A stretch of 64,000 nt of DNA from Mesostigma viride (Eukaryota; Streptophyta; Mesostigmatophyceae; Mesostigmatales; Mesostigmataceae): assembly GCA_009746045.1 (NCBI GenBank), contig RPFO01001945.1:62001-126000 (forward strand), written 5' to 3'. Made by a program: the position numbers and the translations under genes. Shown in pieces: positions 34,224 through 45,999 of this stretch. Each line of letters opens with the position of its first letter. Positions within the stretch are counted from its first letter, which is position 1. The notes under the pieces are model-generated. The model did no database searches. It was given only the letters and a program-made list of their open reading frames with translations, and was not told the DNA's origin.

Positions 34224-34739
34224 AATGAAGGACCTAGATAGCTTACACCATCCATTCCATCCCATGCTCCCCTCCCACTGATGATGAGGACTTATGCTCA
34301 CGTGACGCAGTAACGTGTCAAAATTAATTAATTCTCGATCGGGGCTGGTCTTGTGGCGGATGTAGTCGGGTCACTGGTCGCGGCGTTGCTGCTGCTGGGC
34401 TGGCGTCAGGTCGTCGTCAAGCAACCAGGGGGCTGGGGTGCACGCCAGCTTAGCAATTGCGGCGAGAGATCGAGGAACCTGACTCCGGCTGCGATGTCAC
34501 TGAAGGTAATTAAGGACCACTGGCGGGGGCCCGGCCTTGCGTAGCTAGGGTATCCGTACCACGTTACCTACGTGCATGGACAAGGTGGCACCTGCACATA
34601 GGGTTAGCGAAATGTGTTGTATGACATGGTTGGTGGCCTTATTAGTACATTAGGTAGTATGCCCACCCCTACCCCCTTAATTGGTTGCTTTTTACCAACG
34701 GTACCCCTATGGGCTGTACTGGGTGTAATTAATTAATTA

Positions 34740-35280
34740 TTTAATTAAACACGTGCTCCCGTTGGGGAGTCACGGAGCACCGAAGTGCTTTTAATCCCTG
34801 TGCGTACACTACAGGAGAAAGGGCAGAGACCCCCAGTCTCCTTCATGCCAAAGGCATGCCACAGCTGCATTCGGGCGCGCTAGCTAAAAGGACAGGCTAA
34901 CGATCCGGCAAACTGTGAGTGCAATAAGACCCATGTAAGCGTGGCATAACAAGTAGCGTGGGCAAGTAATCTGAACGTAGCCAGGGCGTAGCATGGCTGT
35001 ACTAGAACTAGGCTACGGCTATGGCTGGTTGTGTACCGTGCGTATGCGGCACGTGACTAGGTACTGGGTGTAACTGCTGGTATACATACCCAACCAAATG
35101 ATGACCCCAATGGCTCAAACTATTCAGCAACTAATTGTTTATCATCCCTGAAGTGGTAGGTGCCTAGCTCTTATAACATAATTCAAAATGCACATTAATT
35201 CTACCAAAAATGAAAACGCGCGCCTTGACCCCCGGCCCTGACTTTGACGGCAGTTATACATGGCCTATATATGTAAGGTT
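34740..35280 (-). repeat. LINE 3' end, minus orientation (block A)
   Basis: Starts with an AATT-type tail (34728-34750) and the hairpin CGTGCTCCC...GGGGAGTCACGGAGC (34752-34778), followed by the CCTTCATGCC..GGCATGCCACAGC motif. Copied in block B at 51475-52020. A relative lies at 46597-46700. Confidence 0.7.
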
Positions 35281-35788
35281 GTGATATACCAACCCGAAGG
35301 GCAACTCATGGACATGCTAATGGCCCCCAAGGACAGCCATTGGATATGGCAGGGTTGGATGGCCCATCTGGTTTGCAAAATTGTGAAGTTACAGCCGATG
35401 CATCGGCAGTATTTCTGCCCATTTAGGGGTTTAAGTCCTTTGATGGAGAACAGTTAGATGTGACTGGATGTGAATTTCAAATTATTGGTTATTTTCAGGA
35501 CTATTTCTGAGATTCAAAGACGGCTAGCTCGTGATGGCTGAAAACCGCTTGTTTCACCGCGATGGACACGAATCCGTGCGTTTCTACTGACTCCCCATGA
35601 CGGCTCTTGGCACGCAACGGGAGGCATGCACTTTTCAAGCATATATGCGCTATTACCTCCTTGATATAGAATGTGCAATTACCTACGACGAATAGTGTGT
35701 GTAACACGCGTACTATCACAATAGGAACAGCACTCCAATGTTCGATAGGCAATTAAATCTAGAGTCACACACACTAATAAATTTAACT

Positions 35789-36728
35789 CATGCTCCCATG
35801 GCATGGGGAGTCACGGAGCATTAACCCTGATGGACGGACGGACGGACGGACGGACGGACAGAGGGAGGGAGGGAGGGAGGGAGGGAGGGAGGGAGGGAGG
35901 GAGGGAGGGAGGGAGGGAGGGAGGGAGGGAGGGAGGGAGGGAGGGAGGGAGGGAGGGAGGGAGGGAGGGAGGGAGGGAGGGAGGGAGGGAGGGAGGGAGG
36001 GAGGAGGGAGGGAGGAGGGAGGGAGGGAGGGAGGGAGGGAGGGAGGGAGGGAGGGAGGGAGGAGGGAGGGAGGGAGGGAGGGAGGGAGGGAGGAGGGAGG
36101 GAGGGAGGGAGGGAGGGAGGGAGGAGGGAGGGAGGGAGGGAGGAGGGAGGGAGGGAGGGAGGGAGGGAGGGAGGGAGGGAGGAGGGAGGGAGGGAGGGAG
36201 GGAGGGAGGGAGGGAGGGAGGGAGGGAGGGAGGGAGGGAGGGAGGGAGGGAGGGAGGGAGGGAGGGAGGAGGGAGGGAGGGAGGGAGGGAGGGAGGGAGG
36301 GAGGGAGGAGGAGGGAGGGAGGGAGGGAGGGAGGGAGGGAGGGAGGGAGGGAGGGAGGAGGGAGGGAGGGAGGAGGGAGGGAGGGAGGGAGGGAGGGAGG
36401 GAGGGAGGGAGGGAGGGAGGGAGGGAGGGAGGGAGGGAGGGAGGGAGGAGGGAGGAGGGAGGGAGGGAGGGAGGGAGGGAGGGAGGGAGGGAGGGAGGGA
36501 GGGAGGGAGGGAGGGAGGGAGGGAGGGAGGGAGGGAGGGAGGGAGGGAGCCGGGAGGGAGGGACTGAGGGAGGGAGGGAGGGAGGGAGGGAGGGAGGGAG
36601 GGAGGGAGGGAGGGAGGGAGGGAGGGAGGGAGGGAGGGAGGGAGGAGGGAGGGAGGGAGGAGGGAGGGAGGGAGGGAGGGAGGGAGGGAGGGAGGGAGGG
36701 AGGGAGGGAGGGAGGGAGGAGGGAGGGA
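35789..36728 (-). repeat. LINE 3' hairpin with giant GGAC/GGGA microsatellite (block A)
   Basis: Hairpin 35789-35819, then GGAC units (35830-35860), then about 870 bp of GGGA with GGA slips up to 36728. Block B has the same structure with only about 220 bp of GGGA (53963-54182), so the tract length is unstable. All frames are open, giving Arg/Glu/Gly or Pro/Ser/Leu pseudo-ORFs. Confidence 0.95.
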
Positions 36729-37117
36729 CAAGGAAATACCCACAAATGGAAAACCACCGAAAAGGTCTAGCTAGTCAGTCATTAATTTAGCCATGCCATG
36801 TTTTCAAACGTCCAAGAACTGCATACGGTACAAAGGCAAAAACCCGGAGGACATCAATTTCAAATGTGTGGCGTGAACCAAACGCCCACGTGTACACGCC
36901 AGAAAACATCATGTATACTGTAGCGATTGTCTCCTTGATACTGTAGCGATGCGACGGTGGGGGCAACGAATCCAGTTACAAGCTCGGAATGGCCGCACAG
37001 GAGATCTCAGTGGCATCACAGGGTTCAGATGCTCGGAGAAACCAAGCGATCCAGCCGGTCCACGACCTGTTTGTAGAGCTTGTGCCAAGGGGCAGCACCG
37101 AACAGATGTGGGTGACG

Positions 37118-37968
37118 CTACGTTTCACGATGGTGACCCCATTCCCCCCCTCGGCCCGCGGGTGACCCCATTCCCCCCCTCGGCCCGCTGGTGACCCCAT
37201 TCCCTCCCGTGGGCCGCGTGTGGTGTCGACCCTCTCTCGGCCCGCGTGGGTGCCGTGGGCGGGCCGTGGGGGCCGTGGGGGCCGTGGGGGCCGTGGGGGC
37301 AAAAGGGCCCTTAGACTCGGTGGGAGGAAAGAAACAAAAAAGCAAAAGGTGTGGTGGTTCGAACCCGCGTTTCTCGGTCATCTTCCCAGCTAAGGGTAGC
37401 GACTCCACGCCTGTCCGCCCCGTCAGCTGCGTGCCTCGGGTCCGCGGTTCTGTCATCTTCCCAGTCAAGGGTAGCCACTCCACGCGACCCATCCGCCCGC
37501 AGGCGATGGCAATCTATCGTTTTTTTCCCCTTATATAAGCGTGTTTTTTCTGTGCGGTTGGCGGGGCTATTGGGGTTATTGGGGTTATTGGGGCTATTGG
37601 GGCTATTGGGGCCATTGGGGCTATTGGGGTTATTGGGGCTATTGGGGCCATTGGGGTTATTGGGGCTATTGGGGCTATTGGGGTTATTGGGGCTATTGGG
37701 GCTATTGGGGCTATTGGGGTTATTGGGGCTATTGGGGCCATTGGGGTTATTGGGGCTATTGGGGCTATTGGGGTTATTGGGGCTATTGGGGCTATTGGGG
37801 CTATCGGGGCTATTGGGGTGGCCGGGGGCCGCAGGGCCGGGGGCCGCAGGGCCGGGGGCCGCAGGGCCGGGCCGCGGAGCGGTGGGGGGTTGGTGGGCAC
37901 ACGCGTAGGAAACGTTACTAGGACACTAGCATGACCGTTTCTAGATCAATATAAGTGGTTTATACCTA
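37118..37968. repeat. Insert of about 850 bp absent from block B
   Basis: Block B jumps from GATGTGGGTGACG to TTGCAAAAAACAACG. The insert holds three 28-bp GGTGACCCCATTCCCC units (37131-37205), GGGGGCCGT repeats (37255-37300), a duplicated TCATCTTCCCAGC segment, and the GGGGCTATT array. Ends and duplication are unclear. Confidence 0.6.
37560..37820. repeat. GGGGCTATT nonamer minisatellite
   Basis: About 29 copies with GGGGTTATT and GGGGCCATT variants. Four-G runs every nine bases make it a strong quadruplex candidate. Confidence 0.95.
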
Positions 37969-38224
37969 TTGCAAAAAACAACGTACTGACTTGATGGAGC
38001 ATAATGTCTCGGTCATAGTACGTCTTTGACCAACAAACGATGCAAGAGTTCAAGAAGAGTCTAGGTAGCTTAGGATGTACTGCTAGATAGCACAGCATAG
38101 TTTCGGTACCTAAATTTGTTTGCCTCCATCCATCCACCCATCGGCGCTAATACTTTGTGACTTCCCAATTAACGGGAGCACGAGTTTAACTAACTACCTA
38201 CTTAATTAGTAAATTCATATCAAG

Positions 38225-38567
38225 GACCCAGGTCATAGAGGACAACGAGCCCCCCCCTGTGGGGAAGCGCCCGCGTGTGCAAACCCGTGGGAGGCACGCC
38301 AGACAGCTCCCCTAGGGCAGCGTGAGGCTGTCTAGATAGATGTTGTAGTTAGAATGATGTTAGATAGATCGATGTCGTAGGTAGCTGATGTAGATAGATT
38401 AGACCGGTAGGACTGTTTGCACCCATCCATCCATCCATTGATCAAGGTTAATGCTCCGTGACTCCCCAACGGGAGCACGAGTCTAATTAATTAATTAATT
38501 AATTAATTAATTAATTAATTAATTAATTAATTAATTAATTAATTAATTAATTAATTAATTAATTAAT
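38225..38567 (+). repeat. Retroelement 3' end with hairpin and TTAA tail (block A)
   Basis: Degenerate ORF remnant (CAGGTCATAGAGGACAAC), CCGGTAGGACTG, CCAT microsatellite, hairpin 38453-38481, then about 80 bp of AATT repeats. Block B copy at 54890-55167 has a much shorter tail. Confidence 0.75.
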
Positions 38568-38571
38568 ATCA

Positions 38572-38746
38572 AGGAGACAACCAGCGCAGGCCAGAAATCG
38601 GGAGAATCCGGACCATGGTAGCTCGAGCCTGCCGTTATCTCGTCCGCGTTTTCGAGTCGTTCAGGATGATGAATATGAATGGAGATGGAAATGTGTAGCC
38701 TTGTGCATTAAAATTATGGCTGGCTTACGTGTAGAGCGACTAGATG
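38572..38746 (+). repeat. Dispersed repeat (GACAACCAGCGCAGGCCAG family)
   Basis: The same sequence occurs at 28026-28265, 55167-55420 and 59428-59645, partly at 12279-12325, and inverted at 25976-26023. Here it is split by the 1-kb insert at 38747-39751 and resumes at 39762. Confidence 0.85.
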
Positions 38747-39751
38747 GAATTCTGGATTCCTTAATCCCGACTAGGTTGTCCCCAGTTAACAAATTAACAA
38801 ATTAACAAATTAACAAATTAACAAATTAACGCCGGCGGACTATCTGCGGACTGCTCTACGTGGAGTGGCCGGGCTACAAGTTGCGTACTTGACCAAACTC
38901 AGCCTTGGAGGCCGCCGCACCAATTTTTACTTCTTTTCGTCACATGGCTTGCGTTGGGTTCATCGACGAGCATCGACGCTCATCGACGGTGCAATCTGAC
39001 GGCGGAGAATAAGTTTGCCACAGCATAGCGCGACGCAAGGGCTAAGATCCGACAACGTGACATGCAAAGCTTTAGACCGCATCGCTAACCGGAAATTCCG
39101 TCCAACACCGTCGTACAGTACTGCCAGTCGACCGCACCTCTGCCTCTTAACCGACAGACTCGAATGCGCAATCGATCTAGAAAGTAGAAACGTCTCCGCG
39201 ACACTTCCGCGATTTCAGTACTTTCCGTCACCCTTGACAGTTGTCGTACAATACAGCAAATTTACGCCAATAGAAACTCGCCTCCAAACATATATCTCGA
39301 TAGAGGCATGCGTCTTATTTAATTTCAAGGTACCTCTTAATTAATCTCGCCCCCCCGTTGTAACACCGTCCCCCCGTTGTAACACCGTCCCCCCGTTGTA
39401 ACACCGTCCCCCCGTTGTAACACCGTCCCCCCCCCCCCATAAATGCGTCCCCCCCCCCGTTGTAACACCGTCCCCCCCCACGTACAGTACTTTCAACCGC
39501 AGCTCTGCCTTTTAACCGTCGAATGCGCAATCGATCTAGAAAGTATCCGCGATTTCAGTACATGCCGTCACCCTTGACAGTTGTCGTACAATACTACAAA
39601 TTAACGCCAATAGAAACTCGCCTCCAAACATATATCTCGATAGAGGCATGCGTCTTATTTAATTTCAAGGTACCTCTTAATTAATCTCGCCCCCCGGACT
39701 CCGCTAATTTGCTAATTTGCTAAATTTGCTAAAAAAGAGCCAATTTTACCC
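38747..39751. mobile_element. 1-kb insertion with 10-bp TSD (unclassified)
   Basis: CGACTAGATG is duplicated at 38737-38746 and 39752-39761, and block B has one copy (55339-55348). The ends are AT-rich with opposed CAAATTAAC and GCTAATTTG repeats. Inside, a roughly 190-bp segment is directly repeated (39155-39355 and 39505-39693), flanking a CCCCGTTGTAACACCGT array. A 10-bp TSD could suit a Mutator-like element. Confidence 0.8.
39344..39480. repeat. CCCCCGTTGTAACACCGTC tandem array
   Basis: Five to six copies of a 19-bp unit, interrupted by long C runs. Confidence 0.85.
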
Positions 39752-40086
39752 CGACTAGATGACCTAGACGGTGGGGCCGGAAACAGCTTGCTTGATCAGG
39801 GCGTGTGATTCGAGCCTGACTGGCCAGGAGTGTCTAGTTCAAGCACCATTACTGCGATCGCTCTCCCACCATTTACGAGGAAATACCCGCAAATGGAAAA
39901 CCACTGAAAAGGTCTAGCTAGTAAATTCATATACCCAAATGCATGTAATAAGTCTCCAAACTAATAAATACACCCAATCCCAACACAAATCAAGATTGGG
40001 GCGGCGGTCAACGGAGCAGCTGGAATAGTGGTGATGACGCCATGCAACAAACTGGACTGCTTCCTTGATGCAGGTACATCCCGCTT

Positions 40087-42056
40087 CTAGACTTCTAGTC
40101 CTCGAAGTTTTCTAGTTGCCAGGTACTGGCACAGCTGACACCGGGGCCTGCCCTTCCCATACTCATTCATATACATTTGGTAGGCTGCATGAAATGGTTT
40201 CCCTGCCCACGCATCCTTCCTCCACGCCATGTACTCCTCGTATGCGTCATCATCATCCATCAGTCGCTGGATCTCTTTGAAGAAGAGCTCTTCGGTCGCG
40301 TACGCGTTCCTGTCTACTATCATCCGCGAGGCGTCGTAGGGGAGGAACTGCTGTATGTTGGGCGCGCCCATGTAGAGCGGCAGGCACCCTGCCGTGAGCG
40401 TCTCGTACACTTTCTCTGACACATAATCCAAGCGGTTGCTGTTCTCCATGGCAACGCAGAAGCGGTATTTTGAGTAGAGGGGCACGTTTGTGGCAGGCAA
40501 GTGCGTGGGGATGGTGTCATTCCGGTTCTTTAGGCAGTATGAAGGCACTCATGGGCCGGTTCGAGGTGCACTCGTATGGGTATACCCATACGAGTGCACC
40601 TCGAACCGGCCCATGAGTGCCTTCACCAGCTCCATCCGATGGTTCTTGGGGCCGCAGTTGGAGATCACGGCCACGATCGCCTTGAGCTTCTCTGCTGTGG
40701 GTATTGGCGGGTGGGCGATGCCCTCCTTTTTCCGAAAGTGCTCCAGCCTCACCCAGTAGTACATCCCAAAGATCACTCCCAGGTGAGCGGGCAGCATGGG
40801 CGACGTCACCCGGTAGGTCTGCTCGATGTCAAACAGCGACATGAACCGCCAGCTGTCCAGCAGCGGGTAATTGGCCGACGACTCCAACGATGCCGCGACA
40901 AGTACCACGTACGTCCTTCCGCGGCTTGTACACGGTTGCATGCCCCTGCGACCAATCCGGCACGTGGTACCACATCGCGTCCTCGCACATGCTCGCGTTG
41001 GGCGGGTGGCGTAGGTCCCCCTGAACGTAGCAACAGGAGAGGTTGCTGTCCTTGCCCCAGTAGCGGCACCCGCTCGCGTTCAGGCATGTCACAGGGAACT
41101 GGGACAAGAGCGCGCTGGACATTTTGAGGATCCGAATCGAGTCCGGTGATTGGTCGCAACTCGCGGGTCTCTTGGCATCATAGCCGGCGACCTGCGACGC
41201 GCGCTTGGCTTCCCACCAACCAGACCAGTGTGCGTATCTGGCCGCAGCGACGCGCGCGTTGAGCTGTGCGTTCTCTACAGCAGACCCGTGCGCCTGTCCC
41301 GACCTTGACATTGCCCCGTGCGCCTGTCCCGACCTTGACATTGACCCGTGCGCCTTTGCCGACAGGAATCGTTCCGCGGACGCGCCTGTGCGGGTCGTGT
41401 TGCGCGCGAGCTTGTCCACGCCCCGCCTCGTGGTGGCCTGCGACGACTCGGAAGCCTCAGGGGATACCCGCTCTCTCATCCAATCCCTCGCGACGTGACG
41501 GCCGCCGCTCGTCGGACCCGTGGCCACCGGCACATTGCGCCCGCGTGCTGGCGTCTGCACCTTCAGGGCCGTGTTGCTCGTGGCATCATGCTTCGCATCT
41601 CGCCTCGCATGCTGCGTGGCATTGTGTGTGGCATTGAACGTGAGAACGCGCGCCGAGTTCTGCCCAGTGTCATGCCCAGTGTCCCGCGTGGTGTTGTGCA
41701 CAGAATGGTGAGGGGCGCCGTGTGTGCTGTCGCGCACTGTATCCGGCGCAGTACCGTGCACAGCTAGCGTCGACGGCTCAGTACCGTGCCTAGTATTCTG
41801 CTTGGTATCATGCTTGGTATCATGCATGCTTGGTATCATGCTTGGCACGGTGATCAGTATTGTGCCTAGTACCGTGCTCAGTATCGTGCTCAGTACCGTG
41901 CTCAGTACCGTGCACGATCTTCAACTTGGTGGCATTAAGGTGCGCCAGCACATGCGTTGTGGGGCCGTGACTCAGCAGCGTCGCGTGCAGCAGCAGCAGC
42001 AGCAGCAGCACCAGCCATCTGGCAAAGAGCATCAAGGGCGCGCGGGGACGTTGCAT
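40087..42056 (-). pseudogene. GT10 fucosyltransferase, broken copy (block A)
   Basis: Closely matches the intact gene at 55674-57584 but cannot make the protein in one frame. Breaks visible by comparison: a 4-bp ACGT duplication at 40907-40914; a foldback insertion giving the 86-bp palindrome 40540-40625; a 4-bp CATG gain near 41825; and CTAG plus CG gains near 41765-41777. The catalytic C-terminal half (YRFCVAMENSNRLDYVSEK) is intact in a 153-codon frame and the signal anchor in a 78-codon frame. Some breaks could be assembly errors. Confidence 0.85.
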
Positions 42057-42950
42057 GGGTGGTGACTGCCAGCGGCCAGGGAATCACAGCACAAAGGTGT
42101 GGCAGCTGGTAGAACTTGAGAGAGCAATCCCACCGCTTCAGAGCATCAGGGCCGGCCTCGCCAAGCCGAGTGTGCAGAAATACGGTCAGGGCTGTCACAG
42201 CGGGTCGCCTACCGACGTCGCAATGCACCGAGGACCCAGTAATGCCACGTCAGAGCCACGCACGAGGGCAACCGTGGTGGGGTGGACCGGTAATACCCGC
42301 ATGCAGCCATTCTCCAAGCAGCGTCTGAGACGTGGCCGGCGTACAAAAGACGCAGCTACGGCAGGCCCACCTCCATATTCCCTGGTATGCTGTCAAAACC
42401 GGAAGCCTTGAAAGGCGCAATGTTGGTGTACTTCAAACACCTCCAGCCTGGAACCGGGTCAGAGACCGCGGCGATGTGCGAGCTTGACACATTCCGCCAT
42501 GGAGCGCGCACCTGGGTCGATGCCGCTTAATACCCGCGTCGGCAGACCAGCGTGGTCTGTCAATGTGGTCCCACGGAATGGAAGTCCGACGTCACGGAGA
42601 CTGGAGGACGCGCGCGCAGACGAGGGCGAGAAATGCGGAAACCCGGCGCTGCAGGCACAACAAAGGCGCACAACAAAGGTGGGCACAACAAAGGCGCATT
42701 TCATTACTGCATGGCTCACGATGAGGACGTCGCCAAGGGTATGAATGGACGTTCGGAAGAGTACGCTCTCTAGTACCTGTTCTTGGAGAATGCCGGCATG
42801 ACGTCCAAGGCATGCTTTTCGCCGCGCAGTATAAATTTGCTTCAATTCACATAGGGGGCGTGGGTCATCGTCCATGGGCGCGCGTGCCGTACCTGACTCG
42901 GGGCCCAATATCCACGCAGATGTTGACGATGATGTTTAAGCGTGACTACA

Positions 42951-43845
42951 AGTTTTGCGGGCTTCGCCCGCGACATTAGAGCTTGTACTTTTTGTGGCCG
43001 GTCCCCGGCCAGGGAGCCCCGGCTAGGGAGATGTGAGTCACCACGTACCTCCGTCGAGTGCCAAGTGGCGCTAGTCCCGCCAAGGAGCGCGCGCTAGCTT
43101 TAGAGTTTCGACCACAAGATTCATGGAGTTTGGCCAAAGGGTGAAGGAAAATAATCCGAAATGCAATGGAAGGCCTGTGAAGGTTCGAACCCGGTTCGTC
43201 ACGAGTCATAAGTATAAATGTATGATGAGGTGTGCCTTGGCGCCTGAAGTCTACGTAGACAAATCTACCTGAAGTTGCACAATATGTACATTGCTAAAAA
43301 GGGACAAACTGCGCAACCGCGCAGTGGACGGAGCTCGCGAACTACTTGCGGAGTTCAAGCTCCAGATTGACTGCTACCCCTGCACGGGAGCGCGATGCGC
43401 GCGGGGATGAGTGACCTCGCCAAACCCGCAGACAGCAGGGGAAAATCGCTTACAGCCGTGGAGCAGAGGAAAATCCACGTGTGAGCTTCCTGCGCGTTTG
43501 TAACTGGTTCGCCAACAGAAAGTTTGGTCCAACAGCCCAAAAGTTTGCGACGGTTATATCTGGAGCTCGCGAACACAGGAAATCGCAGAGTTTTCTAGTA
43601 GGAGCCATCTGGGCATACGGACCTCTGCCAAATGGCTCATCTGGATGTAACGCACAAAAACCCTCATAATATGGACGCCGTGGTTTGACCTTTTCGTGAT
43701 TGGTCGCAACGAAATTTCGCGCAGCTCATTCGTCAAGCGGACTGTAAGTCGCGCCGCTGAGTGGCTGGAGCCGAAAGCCGTTCGAAAGAGTGTTAGCTAA
43801 AATTGTGCCAGGGCTGCGTTTTACAAATTTTAGTATATATGTTGA
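42951..43845. repeat. About 0.9-kb insert absent from block B
   Basis: Block B joins GCGTGACTACA directly to CATTGTCCTTGG. The insert starts AGTTTTGCGGGC and ends TATATGTTGACA. ACA may be a 3-bp duplication, but no inverted termini are visible. Contains GGTTCGAACCC, a B-box-like word, at about 43183. Confidence 0.55.
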
Positions 43846-44699
43846 CACATTGTCCTTGGTGCCATCTTGATTGGAGGAGATTGGAGGTCGTGCTGTTCGT
43901 AATTTGCTGGCCACGCCTGGGCCACGTGACAAAAGTGAAAAAGCCCACAACAGGCCTCGCACAACCGTGCGTGATAATTACGGGATTTCTTATTCCGGGG
44001 CCCAATGGCCGGCGCCGCGCCAGACTCGCCCGCCTTTGGGCTTTGGGCGTCTTGGAATTTGGCTTTGGGCGCCTTCGAAGTTGGCTTTGGGCGTTTGCTC
44101 TTTTGGCAGATTTCTGCACTACACTGGTACTACGTAAAAAAGCACAGACTGGTGCGGCGTAACATTTTTAAACTTGGTAAAATTACCGCCGCACAGCCAG
44201 CCAGAACTGGACAAGGTGATGGCCGCAAGTAGTCGTTGCTGGGCTATCGTATTTGTAGCATGGGGCGTTTCACCGAGTCTACGGTTAGCATGATGGGGAG
44301 GATTCCTAACCTTCATTATGTGGGTTAAGTAGGGGTGCTCATAGTGGCCGGTTTCCCTCGCTTCCTTGTAAACCAGGCTCTGTGTCAAGATCACAGACGA
44401 CCGGGTAAGTAGTTGTTCCAGTCTGTTCTAGTTTGTATGACGCCTGCTATTTGGCGTTCTTGTTATTGTCGTTCATCATCGCCGTGACCGTCGTGGCCAG
44501 CAGCGTGCTTTTTTTACATACCCGGATGGTGTCGACTTGTTTATTGATAGCGCATTGGTGAATATCGCTGCATGCATGGAGGGATATCGGCTACAACCCG
44601 CGGGAAAGTGCTGGCTCCAATGTGCTTTTTGTATGCAGGATGACGGCACTGCCAAGCCGGAGACGAATATGACGCTCGTTATAATGCCAGTCATTCAGA

Positions 44700-45860
44700 C
44701 CGACTGCGCGACTGGTTGTGGGATACACGTTCCTGGTTGTGGGATGTGTTCCTTGTTTTGGGATACTTGTTCCTGGTTGTGGGATGCACTTTCCTGGTTG
44801 TGGGATGTGTTCCTGGTTGTGGGATCCGGATACTTGTTCCTGGTGGTGGGAAATTCGTTCCTGGTTGTGGGATACTCGTTCCTGGTTGTGGGAAACACGT
44901 TCCTGGTTGTGGGATACACGTTCCTGGTTGTGGGAAACACGTTCCTGGTTGTGGGAAACACGTTCCTGGTTGTAGGATACTTGTTCCTGGTTGTGGGCTA
45001 CACGTTCCTGGTTGTGGGAAACACGTTCCTGGTTGTGGGAAACACGTTCCTGGTTGTGGGATACACGTTCCTGGTTGTGGGAAACACGTTCCTGGTTGTA
45101 GGATACTTGTTCCTGGTTGTGGGATACACGTTCCTGGTTGTGGGATACTTGTTCCTGGTTGTGGGATACTTGTTCTTGGTTGTGGGATACACGTTCCTGG
45201 TTGTAGGATACTTGTTCCTGGTTGTGGGATACTTGTTCCTGGTTGTGGGATACTTGTTCCTGGTTGTGGGATACACGTTCCTGGTTGTGGGATACTTGTT
45301 CCTGGTTGTGGGATACACGTTCCTGGTTGTGGGATACTTGTTCCTGGTTGTGGGATACTTGTTCCTGGTGGTGGGAAACACGTTCCTGGTTGTAGGATAC
45401 TTGTTCCTGGTTGTGGGAAACACGTTCGTGGTTGTGGGATACTTGATCCTGGTGGTGGAATGCACGTTCCTGGTTGTGGGATACACGTTCCTGGTTGTGG
45501 GATACTTGTTCCTGGTGGTGGGAAACACGTTCCTGGTTGTGGGAAACACGTTCCTAGTTGTGGGATACACGTTCCTGGTTGTGGGAAACATGTTCCTGGT
45601 TGTGGGAAACATGTTCCTGGTTGTGGGAAACACGTTCCTGGTTGTGGGATACACGTTCCTAGTTGTGGGATACACGTTCCTGGTTGTGGGATACACGTTC
45701 CTGGTTGTGGGAAACACGTTCCTAGTTGTGGGATACTTGTTCCTGGTTGTGGGAAACGCGTTCCTGGTTGTGGGATACTTGTTCCTGGTTGTGGGATACA
45801 CGTTCCTGGTTGTGGGAAACACGTTCCTGGTTGTGGGATAGTCGAGCCTAGTTGTGGGAT
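44700..45860. repeat. 21-bp minisatellite in left foldback arm
   Basis: About 54 copies of GTTCCTGGTTGTGGGA followed by TACAC, TACTT or AACAC. Inverted short counterparts at 46978-47140 and 48787-49018. Period 21 keeps frames open on both strands; the long ORFs here are artefacts. Confidence 0.97.
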
Positions 45861-45999
45861 GTGTTCCTGGTCCAAATATAAAGGGGCACGGGAATTAGCA
45901 ATAGCAGAGGGGGCTCGGGAATAACGTTAGCAGAGGGGCACGAGCACTAACGTTAGTAAAGGGGCGCGGGCACTAACGTTAGCAGAGGGGGTTGACACT

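Larger units (their letters stand above)
32271..34228 (-). mobile_element. ORF1-only non-LTR retrotransposon, full-length insertion
   Basis: Minus orientation. The 11-bp duplication AGGACCTAGAT flanks it (32260-32270, 34229-34239), and block B has the unoccupied site (50973-50983). The 3' end is a pentamer tail of ATTCA units at 32271-32290. The 5' end is short CCACGAG repeats and a leader up to the ATG at 34058. Only ORF1 is present; no RT follows it. Organised like mammalian HAL1 half-LINEs. Confidence 0.85.

Noticed and set aside
36949-37194. 81-codon plus-strand ORF with Cys residues, conserved at 54464-54658
   Set aside because: No domain recognised; shared only because both lie in the duplicated block, and the two ends differ.
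37345-37500. Possible tRNA or tRNA-derived SINE around GGTTCGAACCC, and a similar word at 43183
   Set aside because: The word is a palindrome; T arm, acceptor stem and A box do not fit.
42459-42908. 149-codon minus-strand ORF upstream of the GT10 copy, partly conserved at 58243-58443
   Set aside because: Similarity follows from the recent duplication; the frame is broken in block B by the CATG indel and there is no domain.
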